A DNA stretch of 64,000 nt from JBBATK01 sp039810585 (GCA_039810585.1 JBDHXF010000012.1:1-64000), one strand, 5' to 3'; numbered from the stretch's first letter, positions 1 through 9,325 are shown. Numbers and translations: made by a program. The notes: generated by a model not told the origin, from the sequence alone.

Positions 1-6
1 CTCTCC

Positions 7-807
7 CTACAGATTCACATAGGCGCCCAATCTAAACCGTAGGAAATCGATAGTGCGTGCGTGATCGGCGGCATTAGCGGGATCTGCTCCGTCGTTGAGC
101 TCGCGTTGAAAGAGATCGTTGTCGGGAACGGCAGATGGAGCCTCGTAGGATTTACCGAGCAGGTTTGTATTGAGGTATTGAACGGATGCTTCAAGACCGA
201 AGTGAGTGGCCGGAATGCGCCATCGTGAGCCGAGTTCGAGGGCATAGCCGAGGCAACCGGTGTTGGGCACGTTGGTGAGTGTGGTGAACTGTAGATCGTT
301 TGGAAAGATGGTGGTCACATGGGTACTGCCGCCAATTAGCGAGGCGAGTAGGGCGCCACGAGCATACGCAGCAAATGCGTCATGGTTATCGAATAGGTTG
401 TACTCGTAGCCAAGCATGAGAGTGTAAATTTTCATCTTCGCGTAGTCGTTCGGTGCGGGAAGAGCAGTACGTGAGAGGACGGATTGTTCGTTATCGAAGT
501 AATTCCACAACAGACCGCACAGCAATGAGCTATGACGGTTTTGCAAACCATACTGGAGCAGTAGATCTGCCCCGTAGACGGATGTCACCTCACTGGGAGC
601 AAACGGATAGCCTGAATTAGTATAGGTCTGCTTAAGCTCGTTACGGAAGTCCTGCGAGCTTTCTCGCATCGAGCTTGACACGGCTGCATTCCAACTAAGG
701 CCGACATGTATGCTCAGTGGTCCACCCTGAACCTTTGAGTCGTCCTGAGCATTGACGACCGAACACAGAATAAGTGCACACGCAAAGTGTGAGAATATGC
801 GAAGCAT
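7..807 (-). CDS. Predicted outer-membrane beta-barrel protein, unknown function
   Basis: Encodes a protein of about 266 residues beginning with a clear Sec signal peptide (MLRIFSHFACALILCSVVNAQ). The rest alternates aromatic and polar residues, as in small outer-membrane barrels, and ends in YVNL after strand-like segments such as FLRFRLGAYVNL. The start at 807 is chosen because GGAAGG lies just upstream and the signal peptide begins there; the frame stays open further upstream but without a plausible start site. It follows the anti-sigma-like gene by 19 nt and probably belongs to the same sigma/anti-sigma operon, so it may be a target or partner of that envelope-signalling system. No named family recognised; the barrel call is inferred from composition. 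Confidence 0.65.
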   Translation of the reverse strand: MLRIFSHFACALILCSVVNAQDDSKVQGGPLSIHVGLSWNAAVSSSMRESSQDFRNELKQTYTNSGYPFAPSEVTSVYGADLLLQYGLQNRHSSLLCGLLWNYFDNEQSVLSRTALPAPNDYAKMKIYTLMLGYEYNLFDNHDAFAAYARGALLASLIGGSTHVTTIFPNDLQFTTLTNVPNTGCLGYALELGSRWRIPATHFGLEASVQYLNTNLLGKSYEAPSAVPDNDLFQRELNDGADPANAADHARTIDFLRFRLGAYVNL

Positions 808-826
808 AAGTTTTCCTTCCGTTGGA

Positions 827-2017
827 TTAAAAGTGGATGGCCAGACCGGCAAACAGATTCGAAGTCGACACGCTCTGGGGATGACCATCGAGATAATAGG
901 ATGCGATGGTGGATTCCACCCCCACTACAACACTGGCTTGCTCGACGAGTTGGTAGTCAAGTCCGAGCGATGTTTTGGCTACCACGCCAAGTTGTGAAGC
1001 TCCCACCAATACTTGCGTGTAGGGCAACAGGCGGTGCATCAGTCCCAGCGATTGAAAGGCATAGCGATAGTACATCCCGGCATAGGTAATGCTGGCGCTG
1101 CGCAGCGTACCTTCCTCAGACGCGCGATCGACATTGAGGATCTCCTGCTGACCGAGCTCGATACCGGCTTCTTGACCATAACCAACGCTCATTCCCATCG
1201 ACAAGGCAAGGTTTGCTGAACCACTTCGCGGTGACGGCACGAAGCCCGGTGTGTTGTTGGAGCCGAGACCCGCAAGACGTCGTACGCTGATACTCACCAG
1301 CTCCGAGTTACACTGCAACGCTGCGAGCGGGAGCTCCGCTTGACGAAACTCTTCGCGCGCAGGTGTCGACGTTTCGTGACTCAAGTTCAGCTCCGCCATG
1401 CTTATCAGCTGTCGTGTTGGTGTATCGGTACCGAGATCGATCGGGGTTTCATCTCGAGATGATTTTGTTACGTGCGCTTCGGAGAAGCGCACGTATTGAT
1501 GAGTCTTAAACGAACCATTAGGCACCTGCTGCTGCCCAGCGCCAACAGATGAAATGTGCGTCGACGGGCGTTCGTGTTGAATGGCGTCTGATTGAGCAAG
1601 GACTGAATGAGGACCGGCAAGGGACGTCGTGCTTTGGTCATACATTGCTCGGGTGACCACGAAAGTGAGCACGGAGGCGATACAGGCGGCACTGAGCAGA
1701 CTCAGAAACTTTGGTAAAAACATAGCCACAGACATCGAGGATTCTGTCGCCGCGAGTGTTGTCAGCGACGCAGCGCCGTTTACTCCTAGTTCCGCTTGCA
1801 CTCGTGCCAGGGCCGCTGCGGCATTGAATTCCGGAACTGTGTTCTGAGCTACATCGCGTTGCACGCTGCGCGAAATCCGCATCTGTTGGTGGAAGGACGA
1901 TTGCAATTCGTCATCGACACTGAGATGTTGAAAGACGACACGACTTTGTTCGGAGGTCAATTCGCCATCCATGAGCAAGGTCAGCATATGTTGAGGATCG
2001 TAGGGCTGATATTCCAT
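827..2017 (-). CDS. Membrane anti-sigma-factor-like protein with barrel-like C-terminus
   Basis: 396 residues. The first 80 residues look like the cytoplasmic anti-sigma domain of ECF systems: an acidic N-terminus (HMLTLLMDGELTSEQ) followed by a helical region, without the His-Cys zinc motif of classic ZAS domains. One transmembrane helix lies at about residues 100-122. A low-complexity Gln/Ser/Thr linker follows, and the last 120 residues look like strands of a small outer-membrane barrel (SITYAGMYYRYAF, then KTSLGLDYQLV), ending in HF. The gene lies 38 nt after the ECF sigma gene and 19 nt before a barrel gene. Inferred role: it holds the sigma factor at the inner membrane and releases it on an envelope signal. 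The anti-sigma assignment rests mostly on position and the N-terminal pattern. Confidence 0.65.
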   Translation of the reverse strand: MEYQPYDPQHMLTLLMDGELTSEQSRVVFQHLSVDDELQSSFHQQMRISRSVQRDVAQNTVPEFNAAAALARVQAELGVNGAASLTTLAATESSMSVAMFLPKFLSLLSAACIASVLTFVVTRAMYDQSTTSLAGPHSVLAQSDAIQHERPSTHISSVGAGQQQVPNGSFKTHQYVRFSEAHVTKSSRDETPIDLGTDTPTRQLISMAELNLSHETSTPAREEFRQAELPLAALQCNSELVSISVRRLAGLGSNNTPGFVPSPRSGSANLALSMGMSVGYGQEAGIELGQQEILNVDRASEEGTLRSASITYAGMYYRYAFQSLGLMHRLLPYTQVLVGASQLGVVAKTSLGLDYQLVEQASVVVGVESTIASYYLDGHPQSVSTSNLFAGLAIHF

Positions 2018-2055
2018 GGTAGTATTGATCGTGACACACGATACCGGATATTCGG

Positions 2056-2643
2056 TCAGCGCTGTTGCTGACGATAGGGTTCCAGAATCGTTCGAAGGTT
2101 GTTTTTTGCTCGTGCAATTCGATTACGTACGGTGGTGAGCGGCACCTCCGTGATCTCTGCTATTTCTTGATAACTCAAACCATTATACATCTGGAGCACA
2201 ACGGCCTCTCGCTGCTCTTCACTCAACGCCGAGAGCGCTGCGTGAAGTTGTTCAATCAAGTCGTCACTGAAGGTATGAACATCGTCATGCTCATTCGCCA
2301 AGAAGGCAGAATCGTCAAGGCGCAGTGGACGCAGATGCAGACTGCGTTTAATGTTTAAGCAGCGGTTTCGAGCAATGCGAAAGAGAAGGGCGGCTACATT
2401 AGCCACGTCTTCTCCTTTTAGAACATAGCGGAGAAAGTCCACAAAGGTCTCTTGCAGCGTATCCTCTGCCTGCGCTTGGTCGTCCAAGATGCGACGAATG
2501 TAGACGAACACTGCGGCGGCATGACGTCTGTGCAGTTCGCGAAAGACCTCCTCTCGAAGGTTTTCCTGCTGGTACAGAGCCACCACCAAATGCCGGTCGC
2601 TGTATGGAAGAAACGATGACGCCATCTTGGTACAAAGGAACAT
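2056..2643 (-). CDS. ECF-family RNA polymerase sigma factor
   Basis: 195 residues with the two ECF regions. Sigma-70 region 2 spans about residues 30-100 (AEDTLQETFVDFLRYV, then LFRIARNRCLNIKR), and region 4 about 130-190, with the helix-turn-helix GLSYQEIAEITEVPLTTVRNRI. It directs RNA polymerase to a small set of promoters and is expected to be held inactive by the membrane protein encoded 38 nt downstream. No good ribosome-binding site is seen before the ATG at 2643; an in-frame ATG at 2625 (MASSFLPYSD) is an equally reasonable start. Family identity is secure; the regulon is unknown. Confidence 0.92.
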   Translation of the reverse strand: MFLCTKMASSFLPYSDRHLVVALYQQENLREEVFRELHRRHAAAVFVYIRRILDDQAQAEDTLQETFVDFLRYVLKGEDVANVAALLFRIARNRCLNIKRSLHLRPLRLDDSAFLANEHDDVHTFSDDLIEQLHAALSALSEEQREAVVLQMYNGLSYQEIAEITEVPLTTVRNRIARAKNNLRTILEPYRQQQR

Positions 2644-2704
2644 GGAGAGGCGTTTTGTTTCATGGTTGGGAGTCGGATCTTTATGATGTCATGACATGGC
2701 TCGT

Positions 2705-4201
2705 TTAGTCCGTCTTTATTTTCCCATTGATGGTGTCGAGCACCGCGTGAATCTTGGTCCGATAGCTGGCCAGCGAGTCGTCGTAGACATTTGTATTCTC
2801 GTTATACGCTTTGAAATAAAAGCGGGTGGAGGATTGGCGCAGTTGGGTGTAGCGCTGTAATTGATGGACGCGATCGTGCAGGTCGTCGGGCAGAGCTAAG
2901 GTGTCGACGTATTTAAGAAGTACCGCCGCAGAGTCCCAGCTCCGCAGCCCGTCGTTGCTGATGTGTTGAACTCGCTGTTGTTGATTGATGGTATCCGGCA
3001 GGGAATAAATGGACAGCGCGGATTTCTCCAGGCGCGTAAAATCATCCATGCTTGTGTCATAGATCTTTTCAACGTCGGGCATGGTCTTCAAGGAGCTCAT
3101 AGAAAATCCGATGGAGAACCAACCGAGCAGGCCGAGCGACAATACTTTAATCAGAATGGAGTGCGGACGATGCAGGGTAAATAACATCAGATATCCCATG
3201 ATCAATCCGCTGCAGAGTCCTGCAAAGTGTGCAGCCATGTCGATACCTTTTGATCCAGACCCAAGGTTATAAACAATGAGCACACCGAAGCTAATAAGCT
3301 GATTGTATCTCTTCTGTTTTTCTACCAGATTAGTAGTTAGCAAGGCAAGGTACACGCCAAAGAGTCCGAAAATTGCGCCCGAGGCTCCGGCGCTCACTAC
3401 CATGGGGTGATCGCCAATACTTGCCAGACTGCTTAAGATTCCCGTGAAGAAATACAGACAGGCATAGTTGAGCGATCCAACAAGTGGCTCAAGTTCAATG
3501 CTTACTAAAAGCAGCGCGTACATGTTGAACAGCAAATGCGCGATACCGATGTGTACAAAGCAGGCGCTAACCAATCGCCACCATTCGCCATGGATAGCGT
3601 AGGATCGGTAATTAGCTCCCCAGTTCACTAAGGCATCCGTATCCGGAGATAAGATTCCGGCTCCGCTGATACACATGGCCAGAAAGACCAGGATATTGAT
3701 GTCGATCAGGATGGGCGTTACCATGTAGCCCTTGTGCGGAACAAAGAGCACAAGCCATTCGGGGATATTCTCCTCCGAAAAAGCAGAGCTTTTCTGTCGC
3801 CGCTCCGACTGATTGTGCAGCTCTTTTAATGTGCTGTGCTCCTGCTCAGATGAATATGTGCCGCTATCGGCCTGGACCTCCGGCGGTGATTGATTATTCA
3901 TTCGCGCTTCGAGCTCAACGCGTAGCGAGTCGATGTTCTGTTGATTACCCTTGGAGTGATAAAACTTGCCGGCTCGCGATTCGCTCTTCAGCTTGGCGAC
4001 ACCATCTTCCACAAGAATGGAAACAGTCTCACCCAACATTCTCCTATCGGGCGTGTCGGCGATGAGATAATCGTCGTGAACGTAAGCGAGCTGCCAACCA
4101 AGGTGCTTTGCTGACGCAGCCGCCAATTGTAAAAACTGTTTTGCCGTCGTCCTGCCAAGAGGAATTTCCGTCTTCGCAGCAGAGAAGAAATGAAATGCCA
4201 T
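2705..4201 (-). CDS. Rhomboid-family intramembrane serine protease
   Basis: 498 residues. The rhomboid core occupies about residues 160-360, with several membrane helices. The catalytic Ser is in GASGAIFG (Ser274) and the catalytic His in AAHFAGL (His325); the oxyanion-stabilising HLLFNMYA segment (His222, Asn226) is present. The 150-residue cytoplasmic N-terminus contains a conserved-looking block (residues 15-75, RTTAKQFLQLAAASAKHLGW), and the C-terminal 120 residues are soluble and helical. Rhomboids cleave transmembrane segments of other proteins within the lipid bilayer; the substrate here is unknown. The gene is transcribed away from the sigma gene region on the same strand, with no tight operon link. 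Confidence 0.92.
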   Translation of the reverse strand: MAFHFFSAAKTEIPLGRTTAKQFLQLAAASAKHLGWQLAYVHDDYLIADTPDRRMLGETVSILVEDGVAKLKSESRAGKFYHSKGNQQNIDSLRVELEARMNNQSPPEVQADSGTYSSEQEHSTLKELHNQSERRQKSSAFSEENIPEWLVLFVPHKGYMVTPILIDINILVFLAMCISGAGILSPDTDALVNWGANYRSYAIHGEWWRLVSACFVHIGIAHLLFNMYALLLVSIELEPLVGSLNYACLYFFTGILSSLASIGDHPMVVSAGASGAIFGLFGVYLALLTTNLVEKQKRYNQLISFGVLIVYNLGSGSKGIDMAAHFAGLCSGLIMGYLMLFTLHRPHSILIKVLSLGLLGWFSIGFSMSSLKTMPDVEKIYDTSMDDFTRLEKSALSIYSLPDTINQQQRVQHISNDGLRSWDSAAVLLKYVDTLALPDDLHDRVHQLQRYTQLRQSSTRFYFKAYNENTNVYDDSLASYRTKIHAVLDTINGKIKTD

Positions 4202-4468
4202 AGGAGAGTGAAAGTGTGATGCTCAAAATAACGCGCTTTCGCTCTGAGAAAATCACCGCGTGGCCGAGTGGAGCGAACAATTACTCTGTGTTGCATTGGA
4301 ATTCCAATACGAAGGCTCAGGAAGCAGCGTAGGTGTATTGCCGGGCGAGCGACATCAAAGTACCCCCAAAAAAAGAGCGATTCCGGAGGCGTTGTTATCA
4401 CAACCTGCGGAATCGCTTTATATCTGAGTACATGCGTGAATCTGGTGTGTCTAGTCGAAGCTGATCCG

Positions 4469-6472
4469 CTATGGTTTAGGAATCTTGAAGGTGATAAACG
4501 ACTCTTCGTCACAGAACCAAGATTTGACCTTTCCCCAGAAGTCGAAGTACACACGGCTTAGGTGCGAGCAGGTGTTGAGGCCTTGAGCACCGAAGGTGTA
4601 GTAGGTGTTGTCTGAAGTTGTGAGTGCAAGATTGGTTCCGTCGAGCGAGATCATCTTCATGCCTTGTAAACTCAGTTCGACATTGAACGAGCTGAGTTGT
4701 GTGTGGGACGCGTTACTCACTGCCGTCATCAACTCTTTCACCGCATAGGAATTGCCGTTTTCGCTGATGTAGAGTGTGGTATCGACATGGAATGTCGTTC
4801 CGCTCCAGCGACCCGGGAATGGAATAGTACCGTCTTTGGCTCCGAATCCAACGGAATCGCCGTTCTCATCCACACCGCGCAGCCAGTACTCGAAGGTGGC
4901 AGTGATGACTTTGTTGACGACCAGCGTCTTGAAATCCACAAAGCTCCACACGCCGTTGTTTGGTTTTCCATCCACGTAGATGGGCAGCTTGTTTTGTGCA
5001 GCCTTCAGAGCAACTCGGATGTATCCGTTTGCATCAGGTTTTGCAAGTGTGTCTTTGTTTTCGCCCAGTTGATAGAGTCTGGTGAGTTGTCCGGGCATCA
5101 CCGTTGCACATGTCTGACAACGAGCGGCAAGCATGATGGTATCCTGATCGGTGTTGATGGTGTCCGGCGCTGTTACCCACTCTCCGTTCGAGTACCAAAG
5201 CAGCTCAGCGTTGGGGAAGTTGTTGGGCGGATAGTCACCGATCGTGTTATTCATCATTTCAGCATAGCGCTGCTTTACCAGCTCAGCCGAAAACAGGGAT
5301 GACTTGGCGATGTAGTGGATGATGGGATAGAAGTCATCGGCGGCCGTTGCATTTAACCTTGCGGGATAGGGATCGAAATGTCCGTTTGAACCCAACGTAA
5401 TGAAGTGACTATACGAGCCGGGATAGTTTGGGTCGGCGATGGAAAGTACCCTGCCGCTTGCGCGGTAGACAATCATGGCATGACCACCCGAGTTGTTCCA
5501 GATTTCGGTGAGCTGAGGTTGTTTGGTTAAGTGAATGGAATAGGCAAAGGCCAAATAATGCAAGCTGTCGCGTGAGAACCTCGTGGTGCCCTGGTTTTCA
5601 AATTTCTGGAGCCAAGCCTGGCGGAGGTTTGGTGTCTGATCTGCCCACACGACCGATGCAAAGCGATAGCCGTTACGATCGGCTTGCCAGATCTTGGGGG
5701 CGGTGGTATTAAAACGACCATTCAACGGCGCTTCTTTGAGAGCCAGCTTGTGAGCACTGAAGTACCACATGGCGGTGAGGGATTGTCCGGTGCAATGCCC
5801 AAAATTGGCGATGTACGAGCCATAGTTTGTGAATTCCCAATCGTCAATTCCGGGATGGAATCCCGATTCCTGTGCCTCGAAGAGCTTGTCTGCCTGTACG
5901 GAGCTCACTAAAAGGTCCACCCACTTGACCGCTGCCTGCACACCAATTCCCTTGCTCACCGTCTGTAGCGCGGTGCCGGAGAAGTGTCGTGTGGCGAGGA
6001 CTACATTATGATCGTTGATGGCAACAACCGGTATGCCCTCCAGCTCACCGGTCTGTTCGTCATAGTAAAATCCCATGGCGAAATGTCCTTGCGGTACCTC
6101 GCAGGGAATGGTCAAGGTCATCACGGAATCGGCGTAAGCGCCTCCGTTGTCGATGCGGATCAGCGGTGTGATCGGATGAAAGTCGGCACCGAAGGTATGA
6201 CTGGAAATAGCAGCTTCCGAAATGCTAAAGCTGCAGCCTGTACGGTAGGCACCGGACGGAACATCGATTTTGAATCCGGTCAAATCTCCGGTCGTGATTT
6301 GGACGGAACCACCACCGGAACCAACGTAGCCATTTCCGGCAACGGTGACCGTGCCGAAATTGATGGTACCGCTGCCGTCGGGGGTGACAGGATTGTTGTC
6401 GTTCTTCGGACAGCCGTTGAAAAATACCAAAGCCGCAAAAGCGAGAATATTCGATACAATGAAGCGTTTCAT
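4469..6472 (-). CDS. Lipoprotein with ZU5-like domain and possible papain-like peptidase domain
   Basis: 667 residues from the ATG at 6472, chosen because GGGAG stands six bases upstream. The signal peptide ends in a lipobox with Cys21 (VFFNGC). Residues 40-170 form a Gly/Ser-rich beta domain (GGSVQITTGDL, then VPSGAY) resembling ZU5-type domains. Residues 215-355 carry Cys227 (FGHCTGQSLTAMWYF), His331 (SGGHAMIVY) and Asp347 (ADPNYPG), the order and spacing expected of a papain/C39-like cysteine peptidase or transglutaminase fold. The remaining C-terminal half is beta-rich and unassigned. Inferred role: an envelope-anchored, secreted enzyme acting outside the cytoplasm. Catalytic assignment is by motif only; it could be an inactive binding domain. 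Confidence 0.6.
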   Translation of the reverse strand: MKRFIVSNILAFAALVFFNGCPKNDNNPVTPDGSGTINFGTVTVAGNGYVGSGGGSVQITTGDLTGFKIDVPSGAYRTGCSFSISEAAISSHTFGADFHPITPLIRIDNGGAYADSVMTLTIPCEVPQGHFAMGFYYDEQTGELEGIPVVAINDHNVVLATRHFSGTALQTVSKGIGVQAAVKWVDLLVSSVQADKLFEAQESGFHPGIDDWEFTNYGSYIANFGHCTGQSLTAMWYFSAHKLALKEAPLNGRFNTTAPKIWQADRNGYRFASVVWADQTPNLRQAWLQKFENQGTTRFSRDSLHYLAFAYSIHLTKQPQLTEIWNNSGGHAMIVYRASGRVLSIADPNYPGSYSHFITLGSNGHFDPYPARLNATAADDFYPIIHYIAKSSLFSAELVKQRYAEMMNNTIGDYPPNNFPNAELLWYSNGEWVTAPDTINTDQDTIMLAARCQTCATVMPGQLTRLYQLGENKDTLAKPDANGYIRVALKAAQNKLPIYVDGKPNNGVWSFVDFKTLVVNKVITATFEYWLRGVDENGDSVGFGAKDGTIPFPGRWSGTTFHVDTTLYISENGNSYAVKELMTAVSNASHTQLSSFNVELSLQGMKMISLDGTNLALTTSDNTYYTFGAQGLNTCSHLSRVYFDFWGKVKSWFCDEESFITFKIPKP

Positions 6473-6637
6473 AGCAGCTCCCAAATGTGAGTTGAGATGC
6501 TTGAAACTAGGGAAGTGACGAAAAGGTGGGCATGACCGACGTCATGGCTCGTGAGGATACTGATCAGTTCCTCTTGCTACGAAAAGCGAAATTGAACATG
6601 AACTTTATTCCGATGAAAGACGAAGTCGCACATCCAC

Positions 6638-6665
6638 GGCAGGGTGTTGATTCTTACACCCTGCC
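6638..6665 (-). terminator. Strong hairpin downstream of the VOC gene, no T-tract
   Basis: A 10-bp perfect stem GGCAGGGTGT / ACACCCTGCC with an 8-nt loop lies 35-62 nt beyond the stop codon of the VOC gene, between two minus-strand genes. There is no run of T residues on either strand, so intrinsic termination is uncertain; it could instead stabilise a 3' end. Confidence 0.4.
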
Positions 6666-6699
6666 GAAGAGATGCACGACAATTGACGAGAAATGTTCG

Positions 6700-7089
6700 T
6701 CAAGCCATCAAGGGCTGAAGTAAGCTGAGACGGTTGCCTTCGGTGTCGTTGAACGACACATAATGACCCACGCCCGGAATCAACATAGGTTCGCCAAGAA
6801 CCTGTCCGCCGTTGGCGTTGACGCGTTGCATGCCTTCTTGGATGTCCGGAACAAAGACGACCACAGAAGTACCAACGCCGGGTGCGGCGTTCTTGGGGAA
6901 GAAACCACCGTTAATGGTGCCTGGCTTTGTGACCATGTTGTTTTCGTCAGTTTCCGTTGTGGCCGCTGTGATATAGTGGCCCATTTCTTCGCCGAATACG
7001 TTCATCTTCCAGCCGAACGTGGCGGCATAAAACGCATTGATGCGCTCAGCATTTTCGTAAGGCATTTCAAAGTGTACAACCGGGTTCAT
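6700..7089 (-). CDS. VOC (glyoxalase/bleomycin-resistance fold) family protein
   Basis: 129 residues, a single vicinal-oxygen-chelate domain. It opens with VVHFEMPYENAERINAFYAATFGW, and the second half carries GVGHYVSFNDTEGNRLSLLQP. The metal-site positions typical of the fold (His near the start, Glu/Asp-Gly-Asn-Arg near the end) can be picked out, but the substrate cannot. Members of this YdhR/predicted-lactoylglutathione-lyase-like group are mostly of unknown function. The gene stands alone with its own upstream gap. Confidence 0.85.
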   Translation of the reverse strand: MNPVVHFEMPYENAERINAFYAATFGWKMNVFGEEMGHYITAATTETDENNMVTKPGTINGGFFPKNAAPGVGTSVVVFVPDIQEGMQRVNANGGQVLGEPMLIPGVGHYVSFNDTEGNRLSLLQPLMA

Positions 7090-7222
7090 GCAAGGATCCT
7101 TAAAGTAAATGTGAAAAAGTGTGAGTAAGAGACAAGTGAGAGAGAAGACCTGAAGACGCTAATCTAAGGTGCACGGCGCGCTCGGCGGCGGGGTGTTATC
7201 AACACTTGAATTAAGCGGGGCT

Positions 7223-7957
7223 CTAACGAATAAAGGCAAGGAGATCTGCCTCCAGAGCGCAGTGCAGGCTTATTCTTGTTACGTTCTCGTCGACCTCGGG
7301 ACCGCTGCTGCCAAATAGGCCGGGTCCGCCATAAAGGTATTTTGAGCAGAAATCCACAGCAAATTCCGGTCGGATCGCGACGGCTTTGTGCAAGGGAATG
7401 AGGGCTCCACAGCCAATCATGGAATAGGAATCACTGCCTCCGAATAATTTGAACACCTGCCCGTGATTGCCGAAGAGATAGGGAACATAGGGTAGGTTCT
7501 CAAACGGCATGTTCAGGGTGGCCATGAAACAAAACATTCCTGTGTTTGGATGGGAGGACCAGACGTCATTCGAGGACAAAGCAAAAGCAATTCCGCCCCA
7601 CCTCCCGATGTGGAGGCCCAGTTCTGCACGAACGCCTTGGGGCCAACCCCATCCCGCGGCAATCCAAGGCGACCATGAGATATTGTCCCACACAGTCCGT
7701 GGAGCATTGTGCTCTGGCGCTGTCTGCGTTTGAATCGCATTGGAATCTTGGCCATGTTCACTCAACATCGCGACTGCAATGTGATGGTGGTGTTGCGAGG
7801 ATTCAGACACTGAAGCCGGTGCGAAGCACCATGATAATGAGTCATCTTGACGACTCACGTGAGCAAACAATTCTGAACAAATAGGAGTGGATGGGGGCAG
7901 GTCTTGTGCCCGGAGAGTGCCCAGACATAGTGCCAAGGCAAGAGCGGAGTATTTCAT
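7223..7957 (-). CDS. Secreted protein of unknown function, probable beta-barrel
   Basis: 244 residues from the ATG at 7957, which has a strong GGAGG seven bases upstream and begins a Sec signal peptide (MKYSALALALCLGTLRAQ). The mature part includes a His run (SSQHHHHIAVAML) and aromatic-rich strands (WSPWIAAGWGW, then RAELGLHIGRWGGIAFAL). This looks like an outer-membrane or porin-like protein of the FCB group. The frame is open further upstream, but that extension lacks a ribosome-binding site and would bury the signal peptide. No family recognised. Confidence 0.6.
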   Translation of the reverse strand: MKYSALALALCLGTLRAQDLPPSTPICSELFAHVSRQDDSLSWCFAPASVSESSQHHHHIAVAMLSEHGQDSNAIQTQTAPEHNAPRTVWDNISWSPWIAAGWGWPQGVRAELGLHIGRWGGIAFALSSNDVWSSHPNTGMFCFMATLNMPFENLPYVPYLFGNHGQVFKLFGGSDSYSMIGCGALIPLHKAVAIRPEFAVDFCSKYLYGGPGLFGSSGPEVDENVTRISLHCALEADLLAFIR

Positions 7958-8034
7958 CGAAGCCTCCGATGACAATGAACCGACATGGTGATCAGAGCAC
8001 GAGTGCATTGCTGCCTCTGATGCGCACCCGGCTT

Positions 8035-8748
8035 TTACTGCGTTGTCGTTGCGTCGTGCAACGCTTGTAAATCGTTGCTGAGGCCGTTTCGTAGGTACTC
8101 GGCAAACAAGATAGAGACCTGACCCAGCCCCTGCGACAACATCGGATGACACTCCGCTTGGATGCTGTTGCGAACGGTCCACCGAGCCTGCGCTGCGTTG
8201 TCATAGAGACTCAGCGCAGTATTTGCCTTGATTAGCATCGAGCGCTGCGGATCGGCTCTGTGATTCCAACGACCGTGACTATCATACCGTCCATCCGGCT
8301 GCGACGAACGTATGTTAGATATGCGGAGAACCATAACATTCGGACAACGGAATTCGTGACTCACGACGAGAATTGCCTTCTCCAGACTCATGGCAGGCAT
8401 CGATTCTAAAAGCGAATCCGCGTAGTACGTGCCAACGATTCGAGTTTCCGGATACTTGCTTTGCAGCTCCGCATAGAGTTGGTCGTTCAAGGTATCGGCG
8501 ATCTCGTCTACCGATGGAACCATTGCATTGTATGGCTGATCGAGCCAACGTGGTATGCATCGACTGTCATCACCATCGAGAATAAAAGGCAGCAGAACGA
8601 CCGATCCATTGATACGTGCACTTTCGCCGCTTCGACACTCAACCTCCAAGCCCCTGTACACCATACTGCAGCCATTCGTGAATACGGCAATTGCGCTTAT
8701 CACACAAAGGACGATCACACGGATCTGCTTTCGTGGTATGCTAATCAT
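8035..8748 (-). CDS. Lipoprotein, possibly CsgG/TolB-like, unknown function
   Basis: 237 residues. A basic N-terminus and hydrophobic stretch end in a lipobox at Cys27 (FTNGCSM). Then comes VVLLPFILDG and, further on, IADTLNDQLYAELQSKYPETRIVG, a layout like the nucleotide-binding-like fold of CsgG-type lipoproteins (a VLPF strand followed by a helix and a short strand). The protein is Cys-containing (CRSG, CIPR, CPNV). It lies 77 nt upstream of the secreted gene at 7223-7957 on the same strand, so the two could be co-expressed. The CsgG resemblance is weak and inferred from pattern only. Confidence 0.55.
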   Translation of the reverse strand: MISIPRKQIRVIVLCVISAIAVFTNGCSMVYRGLEVECRSGESARINGSVVLLPFILDGDDSRCIPRWLDQPYNAMVPSVDEIADTLNDQLYAELQSKYPETRIVGTYYADSLLESMPAMSLEKAILVVSHEFRCPNVMVLRISNIRSSQPDGRYDSHGRWNHRADPQRSMLIKANTALSLYDNAAQARWTVRNSIQAECHPMLSQGLGQVSILFAEYLRNGLSNDLQALHDATTTQ

Positions 8749-8899
8749 AGGCGAGAATTGGTCGATTGTTGTCGAGAAATCGGATCGGGCGCATTGTGTG
8801 GGCTCAATAAGACAATTCGACGAGCACTACCCAACGCATTCAAAAATACGCAGGGCATGAAGCTCGGTGTGTGCGGTTTGTGTGTTTTCCTGACGAGTG

Positions 8900-9325
8900 T
8901 CAGGGTAGTTTTTCGAGGTAGGTATCCGTTTCGAGTCTGATCTCCGGAACCTTGCGGCCGGACTCCTCGTGACCACGCAGCATGTAGAGCATTCCGCTCT
9001 GATGCTCGTAGTAGCTGTTGAAATCGCCGTATTGTGTGTGTTGATAAAACACGATTTCTGCTTGAGAGCCAATGTCCCATCGACCATGCGTGACGCCTTG
9101 CATTGGATCCTGTGCGGTGGAATCGATACCCCAAATGAAAGTGCTATCCGCCAACAGTTGGACATAGGTAGGATGCGGTTGGGCTTTTGGTCCGCTTACG
9201 GCTACGCTTAGCTTCCACATGCCCACGAATACGCTGCGTGAGGTTGGCATTTCGGTTTGTGCCCGACTCGAAACAACAGCTGTGAGCAACATCAGAAGGC
9301 TGGTCAGGAACAGGTTTGTTTTCAT
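8900..9325 (-). CDS. Small secreted protein, lipocalin-like, unknown function
   Basis: 141 residues with a Sec signal peptide (MKTNLFLTSLLMLLTAVVSSRAQ). The mature 118 residues contain GMWKLSVAV, DSTFIWGID and THGRWDIGSQAEIVFYQ, the pattern seen in lipocalin-like or META-like secreted domains that begin with a G-x-W motif. Ligand and role are unknown. The gene is separated from its neighbours by about 150 nt on each side and shows no operon link. Confidence 0.6.
   Translation of the reverse strand: MKTNLFLTSLLMLLTAVVSSRAQTEMPTSRSVFVGMWKLSVAVSGPKAQPHPTYVQLLADSTFIWGIDSTAQDPMQGVTHGRWDIGSQAEIVFYQHTQYGDFNSYYEHQSGMLYMLRGHEESGRKVPEIRLETDTYLEKLP

Noticed and set aside
4268..4561. Plus-strand protein gene between the rhodanese-free rhomboid and lipoprotein genes
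   Set aside because: It overlaps the 3' end of the lipoprotein gene in antisense, with no start signal or recognisable domain.
8745..9165. Extra minus-strand genes between the lipoprotein and the small secreted protein
   Set aside because: They overlap the well-supported 141-residue secreted protein in other frames and have no signal peptide, domain or start site.
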